DNA of 64,000 nucleotides, taken from Microbacterium sp. SY138 (GTDB lineage Bacteria; Actinomycetota; Actinomycetes; Actinomycetales; Microbacteriaceae). A program made the position numbers and the translations under genes. The notes beneath the pieces are model-generated. The model was not told the origin of the DNA and made no database searches. It saw nothing but the letters and a program-made list of their open reading frames with translations. Shown here in pieces: positions 34,515-44,619 of the stretch (its first letter is position 1; each line of letters starts with the position of its first letter). The DNA lies in the NCBI RefSeq assembly GCF_039729145.1, contig NZ_CP155793.1, positions 2,294,001 to 2,358,000 of the forward strand, read 5' to 3'.

Positions 34515-34763
34515 ATGGACTGGCGCGATAAGGCCGCCTGCCTGACTGTCGACCCCGAGCTTTTCTTCCCCGTGGGGAACACCGGCCCGGCCGTCGATCA
34601 GATCGAGAAGGCGAAGACTGTGTGCGCCACCTGCACCGTCACCGAGATCTGCCTGCAGTACGCCCTGGAGACCAGCCAGGACTCGGGCGTGTGGGGCGGT
34701 CTCTCCGAAGACGAGCGCCGCGCTCTGAAGCGTCGCGCCGCCCGCGCCCGCCGCGCCTCCTGA
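34515..34763 (+). CDS. whiB1: WhiB1-type iron-sulfur transcriptional regulator
   Basis: 82 aa with four cluster cysteines C9, C37, C40 and C46, the turn GVWGG (about 57-61) and a basic C-terminal RRALKRRAARARR DNA-binding tail. MDW and DPELFFPVGN are characteristic of WhiB1, the essential NO-sensitive member that contacts sigma region 4. SD GAGGAG before the ATG. Adjacent to a PdtaS-like kinase as in mycobacteria. Confidence 0.92.
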   Translation: MDWRDKAACLTVDPELFFPVGNTGPAVDQIEKAKTVCATCTVTEICLQYALETSQDSGVWGGLSEDERRALKRRAARARRAS

Positions 34764-34770
34764 TCGTCCG

Positions 34771-34803
34771 GAAGCGGCCTGAGATCGACTCTCAGGCCGC
34801 TTC
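34771..34803 (+). terminator. Hairpin terminator after whiB1
   Basis: Perfect 14-bp stem GAAGCGGCCTGAGA with a five-base TCGAC loop, 7 bases after the whiB1 stop; also positioned to end the convergent kinase gene. Confidence 0.88.
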
Positions 34804-34826
34804 CGTCTGTTCGGGAGAGGGCGTGC

Positions 34827-36311
34827 TCACCTCTCGAGCCAGCGCAGCGGGATGTCGATGACCACCTCGGTGCCTTCTCCGTCGCTCCCGTGCCATTCGA
34901 TCGTTCCACCGAGTTCGCCCTGGATGAGGGTGCGGATGATCTGAGTGCCGAGCCCCTGGCCGATCCGCCCCTCCGGCAGGCCGAGTCCGGTGTCCCGCAC
35001 CGTCACGCGGAGATTCTCCTCGGTGCGCTTGGCGTCGATCGTCACGACGCCCTCCTGCCCGGCGAGACCATGCTCCACCGCGTTGGTCACGACCTCCGTC
35101 AGCGCCAGCGCGAGCGGAGTTGCATACTCGCTCGGCAGCACACCGAAGCGTCCGGTCGACTGCGTGCGTGCGCGCGTGTTGGGCGCGGAGGCGACCTCGG
35201 CGACGAGCTTGAGCACGCGGTGGAAGACCTCATCGAAATCGACCTTCTGCGTGAGGCCCTGAGCGAGCGTGTCATGCACGACGGCGATGGCATCCACGCG
35301 GCGCATGGCCTGCGTGAGCGCGTCCCGTGCCTCGTCGGAATGCGTGCGACGTGCCTGGATCCGCAGCAGGGAGGCCACCGTCTGCAGATTGTTCTTCACC
35401 CGGTGGTGGATCTCCCGGATCGTCGCATCCTTGGTGATGAGCTCCTGCTCCTGATGACGCAGCTCCGACACATCGCGACAGAGGACGATCGCCCCGATCC
35501 GGGTGCCGTGGTCCTTCAGCGGAATGGCGCGCAGCGACACCGTCACCCCGCGGGCCTCGATATCGGTGCGCCACGGCGCGCGTCCGGTGACGACGACGGG
35601 CAGAGACTCGTCTACCTGTCGGGAAGGCGGCACCAGCCGAGTGGTGACCTCGGCGAGCGACTCCCCCTCGAGCTCGTCGTCGAAACCCATCCGGTTGAAG
35701 GCGGAGAGCGCATTCGGGCTGGCGAATGTGGTGATCCCGTCGACGTCGATGCGGATGAGTCCGTCGGAGGCTCGCGGGGCGCCGCGACGCGGTGACGTCG
35801 GTGCGGTGAGGTCGGGGAAGCTTCCGTCGGCGATCATGCGGAAAAGATCGTTCGCGCACTCGTCGAAGGTGATCTGCTGACGGGAGGGCGTGCGCACCTC
35901 GCCGAGGTTGGTGTGCCGGGTGACCACTCCGATCACGGTGGACTGGGCGTCGGCGCCGCGGCGGACACTCACGATCGGCACGGCTCGCACTCTGGTCGGC
36001 GTCTCTTCGAACCAGTCAGGCGAAGAGGAATCGACGATCTCGGCGGACTCGAAGGCGCCCTGGACCTGCGTGCGCCACTGCGGCCGCACCCGTTCACCGA
36101 CGATGTCGCGATAGAAGAGGGTCGCGGCGCCGCTCGGTCGCGCGTGCGCGACCGCGATGAAGGAGCCGTCGTCGGTCTGGATCCAGATCACGATGTCGGC
36201 CGAGGCCAGGTCCGCGAGGAGCTGTCCGTCGCCGGCGAGACGGTGGAGCCATTCGACATCGCTGTCGTTCAGGAGTCCCTGGGCATGGGCGAGATCGCTG
36301 AGGGTTGACAC
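34827..36311 (-). CDS. pdtaS: PdtaS-like sensor histidine kinase (HisKA_2)
   Basis: 494 aa, soluble. N-terminal GAF-like domain (about 1-160), PAS domain (about 183-285), HisKA_2 phosphoacceptor IHHRVKNNLQT (H303) and HATPase_c with N-box EVVTNAVEHG and GLGT. This is the domain order of mycobacterial PdtaS, whose partner PdtaR is an RNA-binding antiterminator; no pdtaR is in the window. GTG start with TAGGCT exactly 6 bases upstream. Confidence 0.9.
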   Translation of the reverse strand: MSTLSDLAHAQGLLNDSDVEWLHRLAGDGQLLADLASADIVIWIQTDDGSFIAVAHARPSGAATLFYRDIVGERVRPQWRTQVQGAFESAEIVDSSSPDWFEETPTRVRAVPIVSVRRGADAQSTVIGVVTRHTNLGEVRTPSRQQITFDECANDLFRMIADGSFPDLTAPTSPRRGAPRASDGLIRIDVDGITTFASPNALSAFNRMGFDDELEGESLAEVTTRLVPPSRQVDESLPVVVTGRAPWRTDIEARGVTVSLRAIPLKDHGTRIGAIVLCRDVSELRHQEQELITKDATIREIHHRVKNNLQTVASLLRIQARRTHSDEARDALTQAMRRVDAIAVVHDTLAQGLTQKVDFDEVFHRVLKLVAEVASAPNTRARTQSTGRFGVLPSEYATPLALALTEVVTNAVEHGLAGQEGVVTIDAKRTEENLRVTVRDTGLGLPEGRIGQGLGTQIIRTLIQGELGGTIEWHGSDGEGTEVVIDIPLRWLER

Positions 36312-36317
36312 CTGACC

Positions 36318-36323
36318 AGCCTA
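36318..36323 (-). promoter_or_regulatory. -10 hexamer TAGGCT, leaderless-type
   Basis: TAGGCT then 6 bases then GTG of the PdtaS-like gene on the minus strand, in the 24-base gap after the Rv3235-family gene. Confidence 0.5.
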
Positions 36324-36335
36324 CGGTCACATGCC

Positions 36336-36722
36336 TCAGAGAATCGCCAGCGAAGTCGCGCGCCAGCGACGATCCGTCCCTTCCAGGCGCACCGCGACCG
36401 CCCGGGTTCGACCGGGACCCGCGACCACCACCACGGCTTCGATGACACCGTCGAGGGGCTCGGTGACTCGTAGCGCGCGGATCTCGAAGGTCGGACGTGC
36501 AGGAGGCACTCCGCGTGCACTGCGTGCTCGCGCGGAGAGGTTCGATCGGGTGACCAGGCTGCGGAACGCCTCTTCGCTGAACCATCGGGCGAGCTGATCG
36601 ATTTCTCTGACACCCGCAAGGACCTCGAGCACGCCGTGCGTGAGGCTGCGCAGAAGCGGAACAGGGTCAGGCAGCTCGATGGTCGGTGTCGGCTGGGGTG
36701 CGAAGTACTCGTGCGGCATCAT
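36336..36722 (-). CDS. Rv3235-family protein (DUF6459-like)
   Basis: 128 aa, small soluble protein: LLRSLTHGVLEVLAGVREIDQLARWFSEEAFRSL at about 24-57, then a beta-rich half ending in WRATSLAIL. It matches the actinobacterial Rv3235 family found near secA; function unknown. Two consecutive ATG codons make the start ambiguous by one residue; GAGAG lies upstream. Confidence 0.78.
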   Translation of the reverse strand: MMPHEYFAPQPTPTIELPDPVPLLRSLTHGVLEVLAGVREIDQLARWFSEEAFRSLVTRSNLSARARSARGVPPARPTFEIRALRVTEPLDGVIEAVVVVAGPGRTRAVAVRLEGTDRRWRATSLAIL

Positions 36723-36840
36723 GTCGAACTCTCGATCGGGGAGGTCTGCGAGTGAGCAAGTACAGCACCGCGATGCCCGGACGAGGGCGGAAAAGCTGGA
36801 GGAATGTGGATAACTCGTACAGCCGGGGAATGGTGTCGCC

Positions 36841-36846
36841 TACGCT
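36841..36846 (+). promoter_or_regulatory. -10 hexamer TACGCT, leaderless-type
   Basis: TACGCT then 7 bases then ATG at 36854; no SD precedes that ATG. Confidence 0.45.
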
Positions 36847-36853
36847 CTGTCGA

Positions 36854-37465
36854 ATGCACTGGGACCGACTGTTCGAAGACCTCGAAGGCCAGCTGGCATC
36901 GGAATGGGAGGCCGAGCGCGCGGTGCTGGATGCCGAGTCGGAACGGCTTCGCATCGCGCGATTGGATCTGCGCTCTCGGCTGCGCGCGCTGTGCCGCACC
37001 GGTGCGGACGCCACGATCGACCTCACGAACGGGAGACGGATTCCCGTCTCGCTGCAGTGCCTCGGTGCGGATTGGGTCGCGGTTTCCTCGCGCGGCACTG
37101 GCGCGGCACACGGCGACTCCACCGCCCTCTTCCTTCCGCTCGCGGCCGTCAGCGGTGTCGCGACGGATCACGGCATGCTCCTGGCGAGTCTCGACGCACC
37201 GCCTTCTGCTGACATACCGCTACGAGAGCGGATGACTCTCGGTTTCGTGCTGCGTGACCTCGCGCGGCGACGCGTCCCGGTGCACATCAGCACACGGGTG
37301 GGCGACGACCTCCATGGCACGATCGACCGCGCCGCTGCCGATCACCTCGATCTGGCCGTGCACGACGCGGGACAGGCTCGGCTCGCCGGGGCCGTGCACG
37401 GGTTCCGCATCATCCCGTTCTCAGCGCTCGTCGCGGTACGCGCCCCCGGCGATCAGTTGCGATGA
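36854..37465 (+). CDS. Conserved actinobacterial protein of unknown function
   Basis: 203 aa. A helical N-terminus (MHWDRLFEDLEGQLASEWEA..., about 1-50) rich in charged residues is followed by two similar beta-rich halves, each reading like R...VPVHISTRVGDDLHGTIDRAAADHLDLAVHD, with small-molecule or RNA Sm-like character. No named domain recognised. ATG 36854 is chosen because TACGCT lies 7 bases upstream. The 3' end overlaps the convergent HTH gene by 13 bases. Confidence 0.75.
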   Translation: MHWDRLFEDLEGQLASEWEAERAVLDAESERLRIARLDLRSRLRALCRTGADATIDLTNGRRIPVSLQCLGADWVAVSSRGTGAAHGDSTALFLPLAAVSGVATDHGMLLASLDAPPSADIPLRERMTLGFVLRDLARRRVPVHISTRVGDDLHGTIDRAAADHLDLAVHDAGQARLAGAVHGFRIIPFSALVAVRAPGDQLR

Positions 37466-37731
37466 GCCGATGATGTGCCCCAGACCTCGGGGAAGCTCGC
37501 GGTCTGGGACTGATGCCACAGCGCCATCCGTCGGGAGTTCTCGGACTCCTCGGCCAGATACCCCTCGAGACTGGTCTCCTCCACCCGCCACCGAGGCGGC
37601 GATCCGAGTTGTGCGCCCCGAAGTCGTCCCTCATGCACGAGGGCGATGACCTCATCCACCTCGATGCTCAGCAGCTCGGCCACCTGTGCCGGCGCGAGAT
37701 AACGCGAGGCGCGAACACGAGAGGCGGACAT
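37453..37731 (-). CDS. Small helix-turn-helix (excisionase/MerR-type) protein
   Basis: 92 aa. YLAPAQVAELLSIEVDEVIALVHEGRLRGAQLGSPPRWRVEETSLEGYLAEE is a winged-helix excisionase-like DNA-binding domain (about 11-62), followed by a basic then polar tail. Divergent from the SAF-domain gene with a 97-base shared upstream region, so it may regulate that pair. ATG 37731 has GGGAG and a GAGAAT hexamer 6 bases before it. Confidence 0.8.
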   Translation of the reverse strand: MSASRVRASRYLAPAQVAELLSIEVDEVIALVHEGRLRGAQLGSPPRWRVEETSLEGYLAEESENSRRMALWHQSQTASFPEVWGTSSAHRN

Positions 37732-37828
37732 GTCCTCATTCTCTCCCGCGGAGAGCCAGAATTCCGGTCCGATCGCCTCCTGTGGATAACTCACGGACCA
37801 TCGACGCCGTTTCTGTGACGATATCGCC

Positions 37829-38449
37829 ATGGCATCCCTCCCTCCTCCTCGGCGTGCGTTCTGGGGCGACGTCCGCTTCCTCGTGGGCATCGCACTGGTA
37901 GCGCTCTCCATCGCAGGCGTCTGGCTGATCGTGTCGGCATCAGACCATGCGGTACCGGCCCTCCAGGCCACGCGGACGATCACGCAGGGAGAGGAGCTGA
38001 CCTCCTCGGACTTCCAGGTCGTCGACGTCGGTCTGGGCTCGTTGGCCGATGACTATCTCGGGCCCGAAGACGTCCGTCCTGGCAGCGTGGCGGCGCGCAC
38101 TCTGCAGAGCGGCGAGCTCGTTCCGACGTCAGCCCTGACCGACGCCGACAGCAGCCGTTCCACGACCGTCGTGATCCAGAGCAGCACCGGGATCCCGGAA
38201 GGAGTCGAGGCGGGCACGGTTGTGGAGATCTGGCAGGCGCCGCCCCTCGACGAGGGCAGGTCCTACGATGTCCCGCGCATCCTCGTCGCCGACGTGATCG
38301 TGCACGACGTGCTCGACCAGGAGGGCGTGCTCGCCGATACCGGAAGCCAGCTCGAAGTCGTGATCGACCGCGCCGATGTGGCCGACGTGCTCGCCGCGAC
38401 CACCGGTGGGGCCGCCCTCTCGGTCGTGCCGGTCGGGTCCGGATCGTGA
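37829..38449 (+). CDS. SAF-domain membrane protein (CpaB-like)
   Basis: 206 aa. One N-terminal membrane helix (FLVGIALVALSIAGVWLIVSA, about 17-37), then an SAF domain (ATRTITQGEELTSSDFQVV... to SGELVPTSAL, about 47-104) and a beta-rich C-terminal domain. The order is that of CpaB/RcpC, the periplasmic Flp-pilus assembly protein, but no pilin, secretin or TadA gene is present here. The P-loop gene overlaps its stop. Function unknown. Confidence 0.8.
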   Translation: MASLPPPRRAFWGDVRFLVGIALVALSIAGVWLIVSASDHAVPALQATRTITQGEELTSSDFQVVDVGLGSLADDYLGPEDVRPGSVAARTLQSGELVPTSALTDADSSRSTTVVIQSSTGIPEGVEAGTVVEIWQAPPLDEGRSYDVPRILVADVIVHDVLDQEGVLADTGSQLEVVIDRADVADVLAATTGGAALSVVPVGSGS

Positions 38450-39687
38450 CGGCTGTCGTCGTGGCGGTTCCCGAGCCCCGCGCGAGCGTGCTGGCCGCGG
38501 AACTCGGACTGGAAGGCATCGAGGTGGTCTCGATCGTCGTGCCCGCCCCGGGCGTCGAGATCCCTCCCGGCACCGAAGCCGTCATCGTCCCTGCCACGCG
38601 CGCGGTGCTGACCCCAGAACTGATCTCCACGTGCGATCGGGCCGGCGTGCGCATCCTGGCTCTCGGCGGAGCGGACAGCCGTTTGCTGGGCCGTCTCGGG
38701 CTGTCCGCGGCCCTGCGCGCCGACGCCGCGGGATGGGAGGTCGCAGCGACGTTGGCGACAGAGGCGGATGCGGCGCCGCGGCCGCCGTCCATCCTCCCCC
38801 ACCGCGTCATCGCCGTCTGGGGTCCGCACGGCGCCCCGGGGCGATCCACGCTGGCTATCCAGCTGGCGGCCGAGCTCGCCCGCACCGGACGCCGGACCGC
38901 TCTGGTCGACGCCGATACCGTCGCTCCGGCTCTCGCTCTCCTGCTCGGGCTCGGCGACGACTCACCGGGCGTGGCCGCCGCGTGCCGGCGGGCGGAGCGC
39001 GGGGCTCTCGACTCCGCCGAACTGACCAGACTCGCCACCACGGTCCCCACGGGCGGAGGGGACGTCGAGGTGCTGCCCGGCATCAACCGTCCCAGCCGTT
39101 GGCCGGAGCTCTCTGCAACGCGCCTCAGAGCCACGTTCGCCGCCTGCCGCGAGTGGATCGAGGAGACCGTCGTCGATGTGTCCGACGCCTTCGATGCCGA
39201 CGACGAGGTCACCTACGATCTCGCGGGGCCACGTCGTCACGCGGCGACCTCGGCGACATTGGAAGAGGCTGATCTGATCATCGCGGTCGCCTCGGCCGAT
39301 CCGCTCGGAATCAGCAGATTCGTGCGCGACCATGCCGAGCTGCGACGCATCGCCGCACGCACTCCCGTGGTCGTCGTGGTCAATCGGGTGCGATCGGGGC
39401 CCCTCGGGATCGATGCGCGAGGGCAGGTGCGGCGCACGCTCGAGAGGTTCGCGGGCATCACCGACGTCGTCTTCCTGCCGTTCGACCAGCGCGCGGCCGA
39501 CGCGGCGCTGCTGCATGCGCGCCCCATGACCGATGTGGCTCCCCGCTCGCCCTTCGCTGCCGCCGTGAGACGACTGGCGACGACGCTCTGTCCCGCCGAG
39601 GCGGAGACCGCTACTGCCGGTAGCTCGAGAGGAAGTTCCCCAGTCGTTCGACGGCTTCGCTCAGCACTCGGGGTTCGGGGAGCGTGA
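38446..39687 (+). CDS. CpaE/TadZ-like P-loop ATPase with degenerate Walker A
   Basis: 413 aa. Receiver-like N-terminal ~110 residues (VVAVPEPRASVLAAELG..., without clear phosphoacceptor), then a MinD/ParA-fold domain: GPHGAPGRST (about 126-135) stands where the deviant Walker A KGGxGKT should be, so both signature lysines are absent; LVDADTVAPALALLLGL supplies the A' aspartate and VVVNRVRSGPLG the later strand. CpaE/TadZ proteins localise pilus machinery. GTG overlaps the SAF stop (GTGA). The last 77 bases overlap the convergent aminotransferase gene. Confidence 0.82.
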   Translation: MTAVVVAVPEPRASVLAAELGLEGIEVVSIVVPAPGVEIPPGTEAVIVPATRAVLTPELISTCDRAGVRILALGGADSRLLGRLGLSAALRADAAGWEVAATLATEADAAPRPPSILPHRVIAVWGPHGAPGRSTLAIQLAAELARTGRRTALVDADTVAPALALLLGLGDDSPGVAAACRRAERGALDSAELTRLATTVPTGGGDVEVLPGINRPSRWPELSATRLRATFAACREWIEETVVDVSDAFDADDEVTYDLAGPRRHAATSATLEEADLIIAVASADPLGISRFVRDHAELRRIAARTPVVVVVNRVRSGPLGIDARGQVRRTLERFAGITDVVFLPFDQRAADAALLHARPMTDVAPRSPFAAAVRRLATTLCPAEAETATAGSSRGSSPVVRRLRSALGVRGA

Positions 39688-40837
39688 CGAGCCGGAGGTG
39701 GTCCGGGGTCGCCCAGTTGAAGCCGGTGCCCTGAACGAGCAGGATGTGCTCCGAGACCAGCAGGTCGTACACCAGCCGTGCGTCATCCCGGATCTCGTGC
39801 ACATTCGGGTCGAGCCGCGGGAATGCGTACAGGGCCCCCTGCGGCTTGACGCAGGAGACGCCGGGGATCGACTCGAGCCCCTCCCACGCGATGTCGCGCT
39901 GCTCGTGCAGGCGACCGGTCGGAGCGATCAGCGCCTCGATCGACTGCACTCCGGAGAGCGCCGCCTGCACGGCATGCTGTGCCGGGACGTTCGGGCAAAG
40001 TCGCGTGGACGCCAAGAGCGTGATGCCCTCCAGGAAGCCCTTGGCGTGGTCCTGTGGTCCCGTGATGACCATCCAACCCGACCGGTATCCCGCCACCCGA
40101 TACGTCTTGGACAGGCCGTTGAAGGTCAGGCACAGCAGATCGGGAGCAAGGGTCGCTGTCGGGATGTGCACGGCGCCGTCGAACAGGATGCGGTCGTAGA
40201 TCTCGTCCGACAGCAGCAGCAGCTGGTGCTCGCGGGCGATCTGCACCAGCCCCTCGAGGATCTGACGGGAGTACACGACGCCCGTGGGGTTGTTCGGGTT
40301 GATGATGACGAGCGCCTTGGTGCGTGGGGTGATCTTCGAGCGGATGTCCTCGAGGTCCGGCTGCCACTCGTCATCCTCGTCGCAGAGGTAGTGCACGGGC
40401 GTCCCGCCGGCGAGGCTGGTCATCGCCGTCCAGAGCGGGTAGTCCGGCGCCGGAATGAGCACTTCGTCGCCCTCATCCAGCAGCGCCTGCATGGTCATCG
40501 TGATGAGCTCGGAGACACCGTTGCCGAGATACACGTCATCGGGGTCGAATCGAGGGAAGCCCTCGATCTCCTCATAGCGGCTCACGACAGCACGCCGGGC
40601 GGAGATGATGCCCTTGCTGTCGCTGTAGCCGTGCGCCGTCGGCAGCGCCGCGAGCATGTCGCGCACGATCTGGTGCGGAGCGTCGAAACCGAAGATCGCC
40701 GGATTGCCCGTGTTCAGCTTGAGGATCTTGTGTCCCTCGGCTTCCAACCGCGCCGCCTCGACGAGGGCGTTTCCGCGAATCTCGTACAGGACGTTCTTGA
40801 GCTTCGACGACTGGTCGAAGTTGCGCGTTGGGGTCAT
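39611..40837 (-). CDS. Class I/II aminotransferase, AlaT/AlaA-like
   Basis: 408 aa. PLP fold type I with NPNNPTG (about 186-192), SDEIYDRI, and Schiff-base Lys in FNGLSKTYRVAGYRSGW. The N-terminal LNTGNPAIFGFDAP and overall pattern match AlaA/AspC3-type alanine transaminases, which interconvert pyruvate/glutamate and alanine/2-oxoglutarate. ATG with TAGGCT exactly 6 bases upstream. The 3' end overlaps the P-loop gene on the other strand. Confidence 0.9.
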   Translation of the reverse strand: MTPTRNFDQSSKLKNVLYEIRGNALVEAARLEAEGHKILKLNTGNPAIFGFDAPHQIVRDMLAALPTAHGYSDSKGIISARRAVVSRYEEIEGFPRFDPDDVYLGNGVSELITMTMQALLDEGDEVLIPAPDYPLWTAMTSLAGGTPVHYLCDEDDEWQPDLEDIRSKITPRTKALVIINPNNPTGVVYSRQILEGLVQIAREHQLLLLSDEIYDRILFDGAVHIPTATLAPDLLCLTFNGLSKTYRVAGYRSGWMVITGPQDHAKGFLEGITLLASTRLCPNVPAQHAVQAALSGVQSIEALIAPTGRLHEQRDIAWEGLESIPGVSCVKPQGALYAFPRLDPNVHEIRDDARLVYDLLVSEHILLVQGTGFNWATPDHLRLVTLPEPRVLSEAVERLGNFLSSYRQ

Positions 40838-40843
40838 CGGCCA

Positions 40844-40849
40844 AGCCTA
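40844..40849 (-). promoter_or_regulatory. -10 hexamer TAGGCT, leaderless-type
   Basis: TAGGCT then 6 bases then ATG of the aminotransferase gene on the minus strand. Confidence 0.5.
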
Positions 40850-40860
40850 CAGCGACGAAA

Positions 40861-40890
40861 GGAGGGCCAATCCACGCGGACTGGCCCTCC
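40861..40890 (-). terminator. Hairpin terminator after secA
   Basis: GGAGGGCCA...TGGCCCTCC 9-bp arms with a further TCC/GGA pairing inside, 11 bases downstream of the secA stop on the minus strand. Confidence 0.75.
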
Positions 40891-40901
40891 CTGCGCTGAC
40901 G

Positions 40902-43703
<2,802 letters not shown>

Positions 43704-43848
43704 GGATGTCATCTCCCTGTCAGTGGGTAAATCGCCGGTCATCGGTGAACCCGACGCCAGGCATACTTCGCCATGTTACCGGGCTGTGACCTGCACGTCG
43801 CCTGCATGGCGGTCCCGCGCGTCGGATCGTCGGGTTGCCCGGTAACCA

Positions 43849-43860
43849 TATACTCGGTAT
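43849..43860 (+). promoter_or_regulatory. padR promoter -10 with overlapping palindrome
   Basis: A near-consensus -10 TATACT (43849-43854) is overlapped by the perfect palindrome ATAC-TCG-GTAT (43850-43860), a plausible PadR dimer site for autorepression. A second imperfect repeat GGTT-GCCC-GGTAACC lies just upstream. Confidence 0.6.
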
Positions 43861-43893
43861 CGCATTCCAAAGAACGGTCACGGGGGACGAACG

Positions 43894-44514
43894 ATGTCAG
43901 TACGCCAGAGCCTGCTCGCCATCCTCGCGCAGGGGCCCTGCTACGGATACCAGCTCCGCCACGAATTCGATCGCCGCACCGGATCGGTCTGGCCGTTGAA
44001 CGTCGGGCAGATCTACAACACCCTCGAGCGCCTCGAACGCGACGGCCTGGTGTCGCGCGGCGAGGCCGACGATCGCGGACACGTGTACTGGCGGATCACG
44101 GATGCCGGGATCGCCGACGTCGACGAGTGGCTCTCCTCCCCCGTCGTGCGCCCCCAGGGCACCCGGGACGAACTCGCGATCAAGCTCGCGGTCGCGGCGA
44201 CTCTTCCGGGCGTCGATGCGACCGCAGCCATCCTCGCCCAGCGATCGGCCTCCCTGCGACAGCTGGAAGCTCTTCGGCAGGAGCGCCGAGCGCGGGGCGA
44301 CGCCGACGATCCCGAAGGACTCGCGTGGGCCCTCCTGACCGACTCCATGATCTTCGCCGCGGAGGCCGAGGTGCGCTGGCTCGATCACACCGCTCAGCGC
44401 CTCAGCGGGCATCCCCGCCATGCGATGGCGCTCGAGCTCACCGCCGATCGCCCCAAGCGCGGGCGACCCGCGAAGACCGTGTCGGCGATGTCCGACGCCC
44501 TCCCGGCACTCTGA
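43894..44514 (+). CDS. PadR-family transcriptional regulator
   Basis: 206 aa. PadR winged helix at about 1-85 (LLAILAQGPCYGYQLRHEFDRRTGSVWPLNVGQIYNTLERLERDGLVSR) and a long C-terminal coiled-coil dimerisation part. SD GGGGGA before the ATG. Such regulators usually repress an adjacent efflux or stress gene plus themselves. The next gene is a coiled-coil Gly-rich protein with its own -10; no transporter is adjacent, so the target is unclear. Confidence 0.92.
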   Translation: MSVRQSLLAILAQGPCYGYQLRHEFDRRTGSVWPLNVGQIYNTLERLERDGLVSRGEADDRGHVYWRITDAGIADVDEWLSSPVVRPQGTRDELAIKLAVAATLPGVDATAAILAQRSASLRQLEALRQERRARGDADDPEGLAWALLTDSMIFAAEAEVRWLDHTAQRLSGHPRHAMALELTADRPKRGRPAKTVSAMSDALPAL

Positions 44515-44607
44515 CCCACGTCACAGGCGCGCTCCGCACGCCAGGACGGACACGGGATCGCCGTTCGCCCCGAGCGGATGCTCAGCCATCCCTGTGCCCG
44601 GGGAAAC

Positions 44608-44613
44608 TAGGAT
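44608..44613 (+). promoter_or_regulatory. -10 hexamer TAGGAT, leaderless-type
   Basis: TAGGAT then 6 bases then ATG of the coiled-coil gene. Confidence 0.45.
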
Positions 44614-44619
44614 CGGGTC

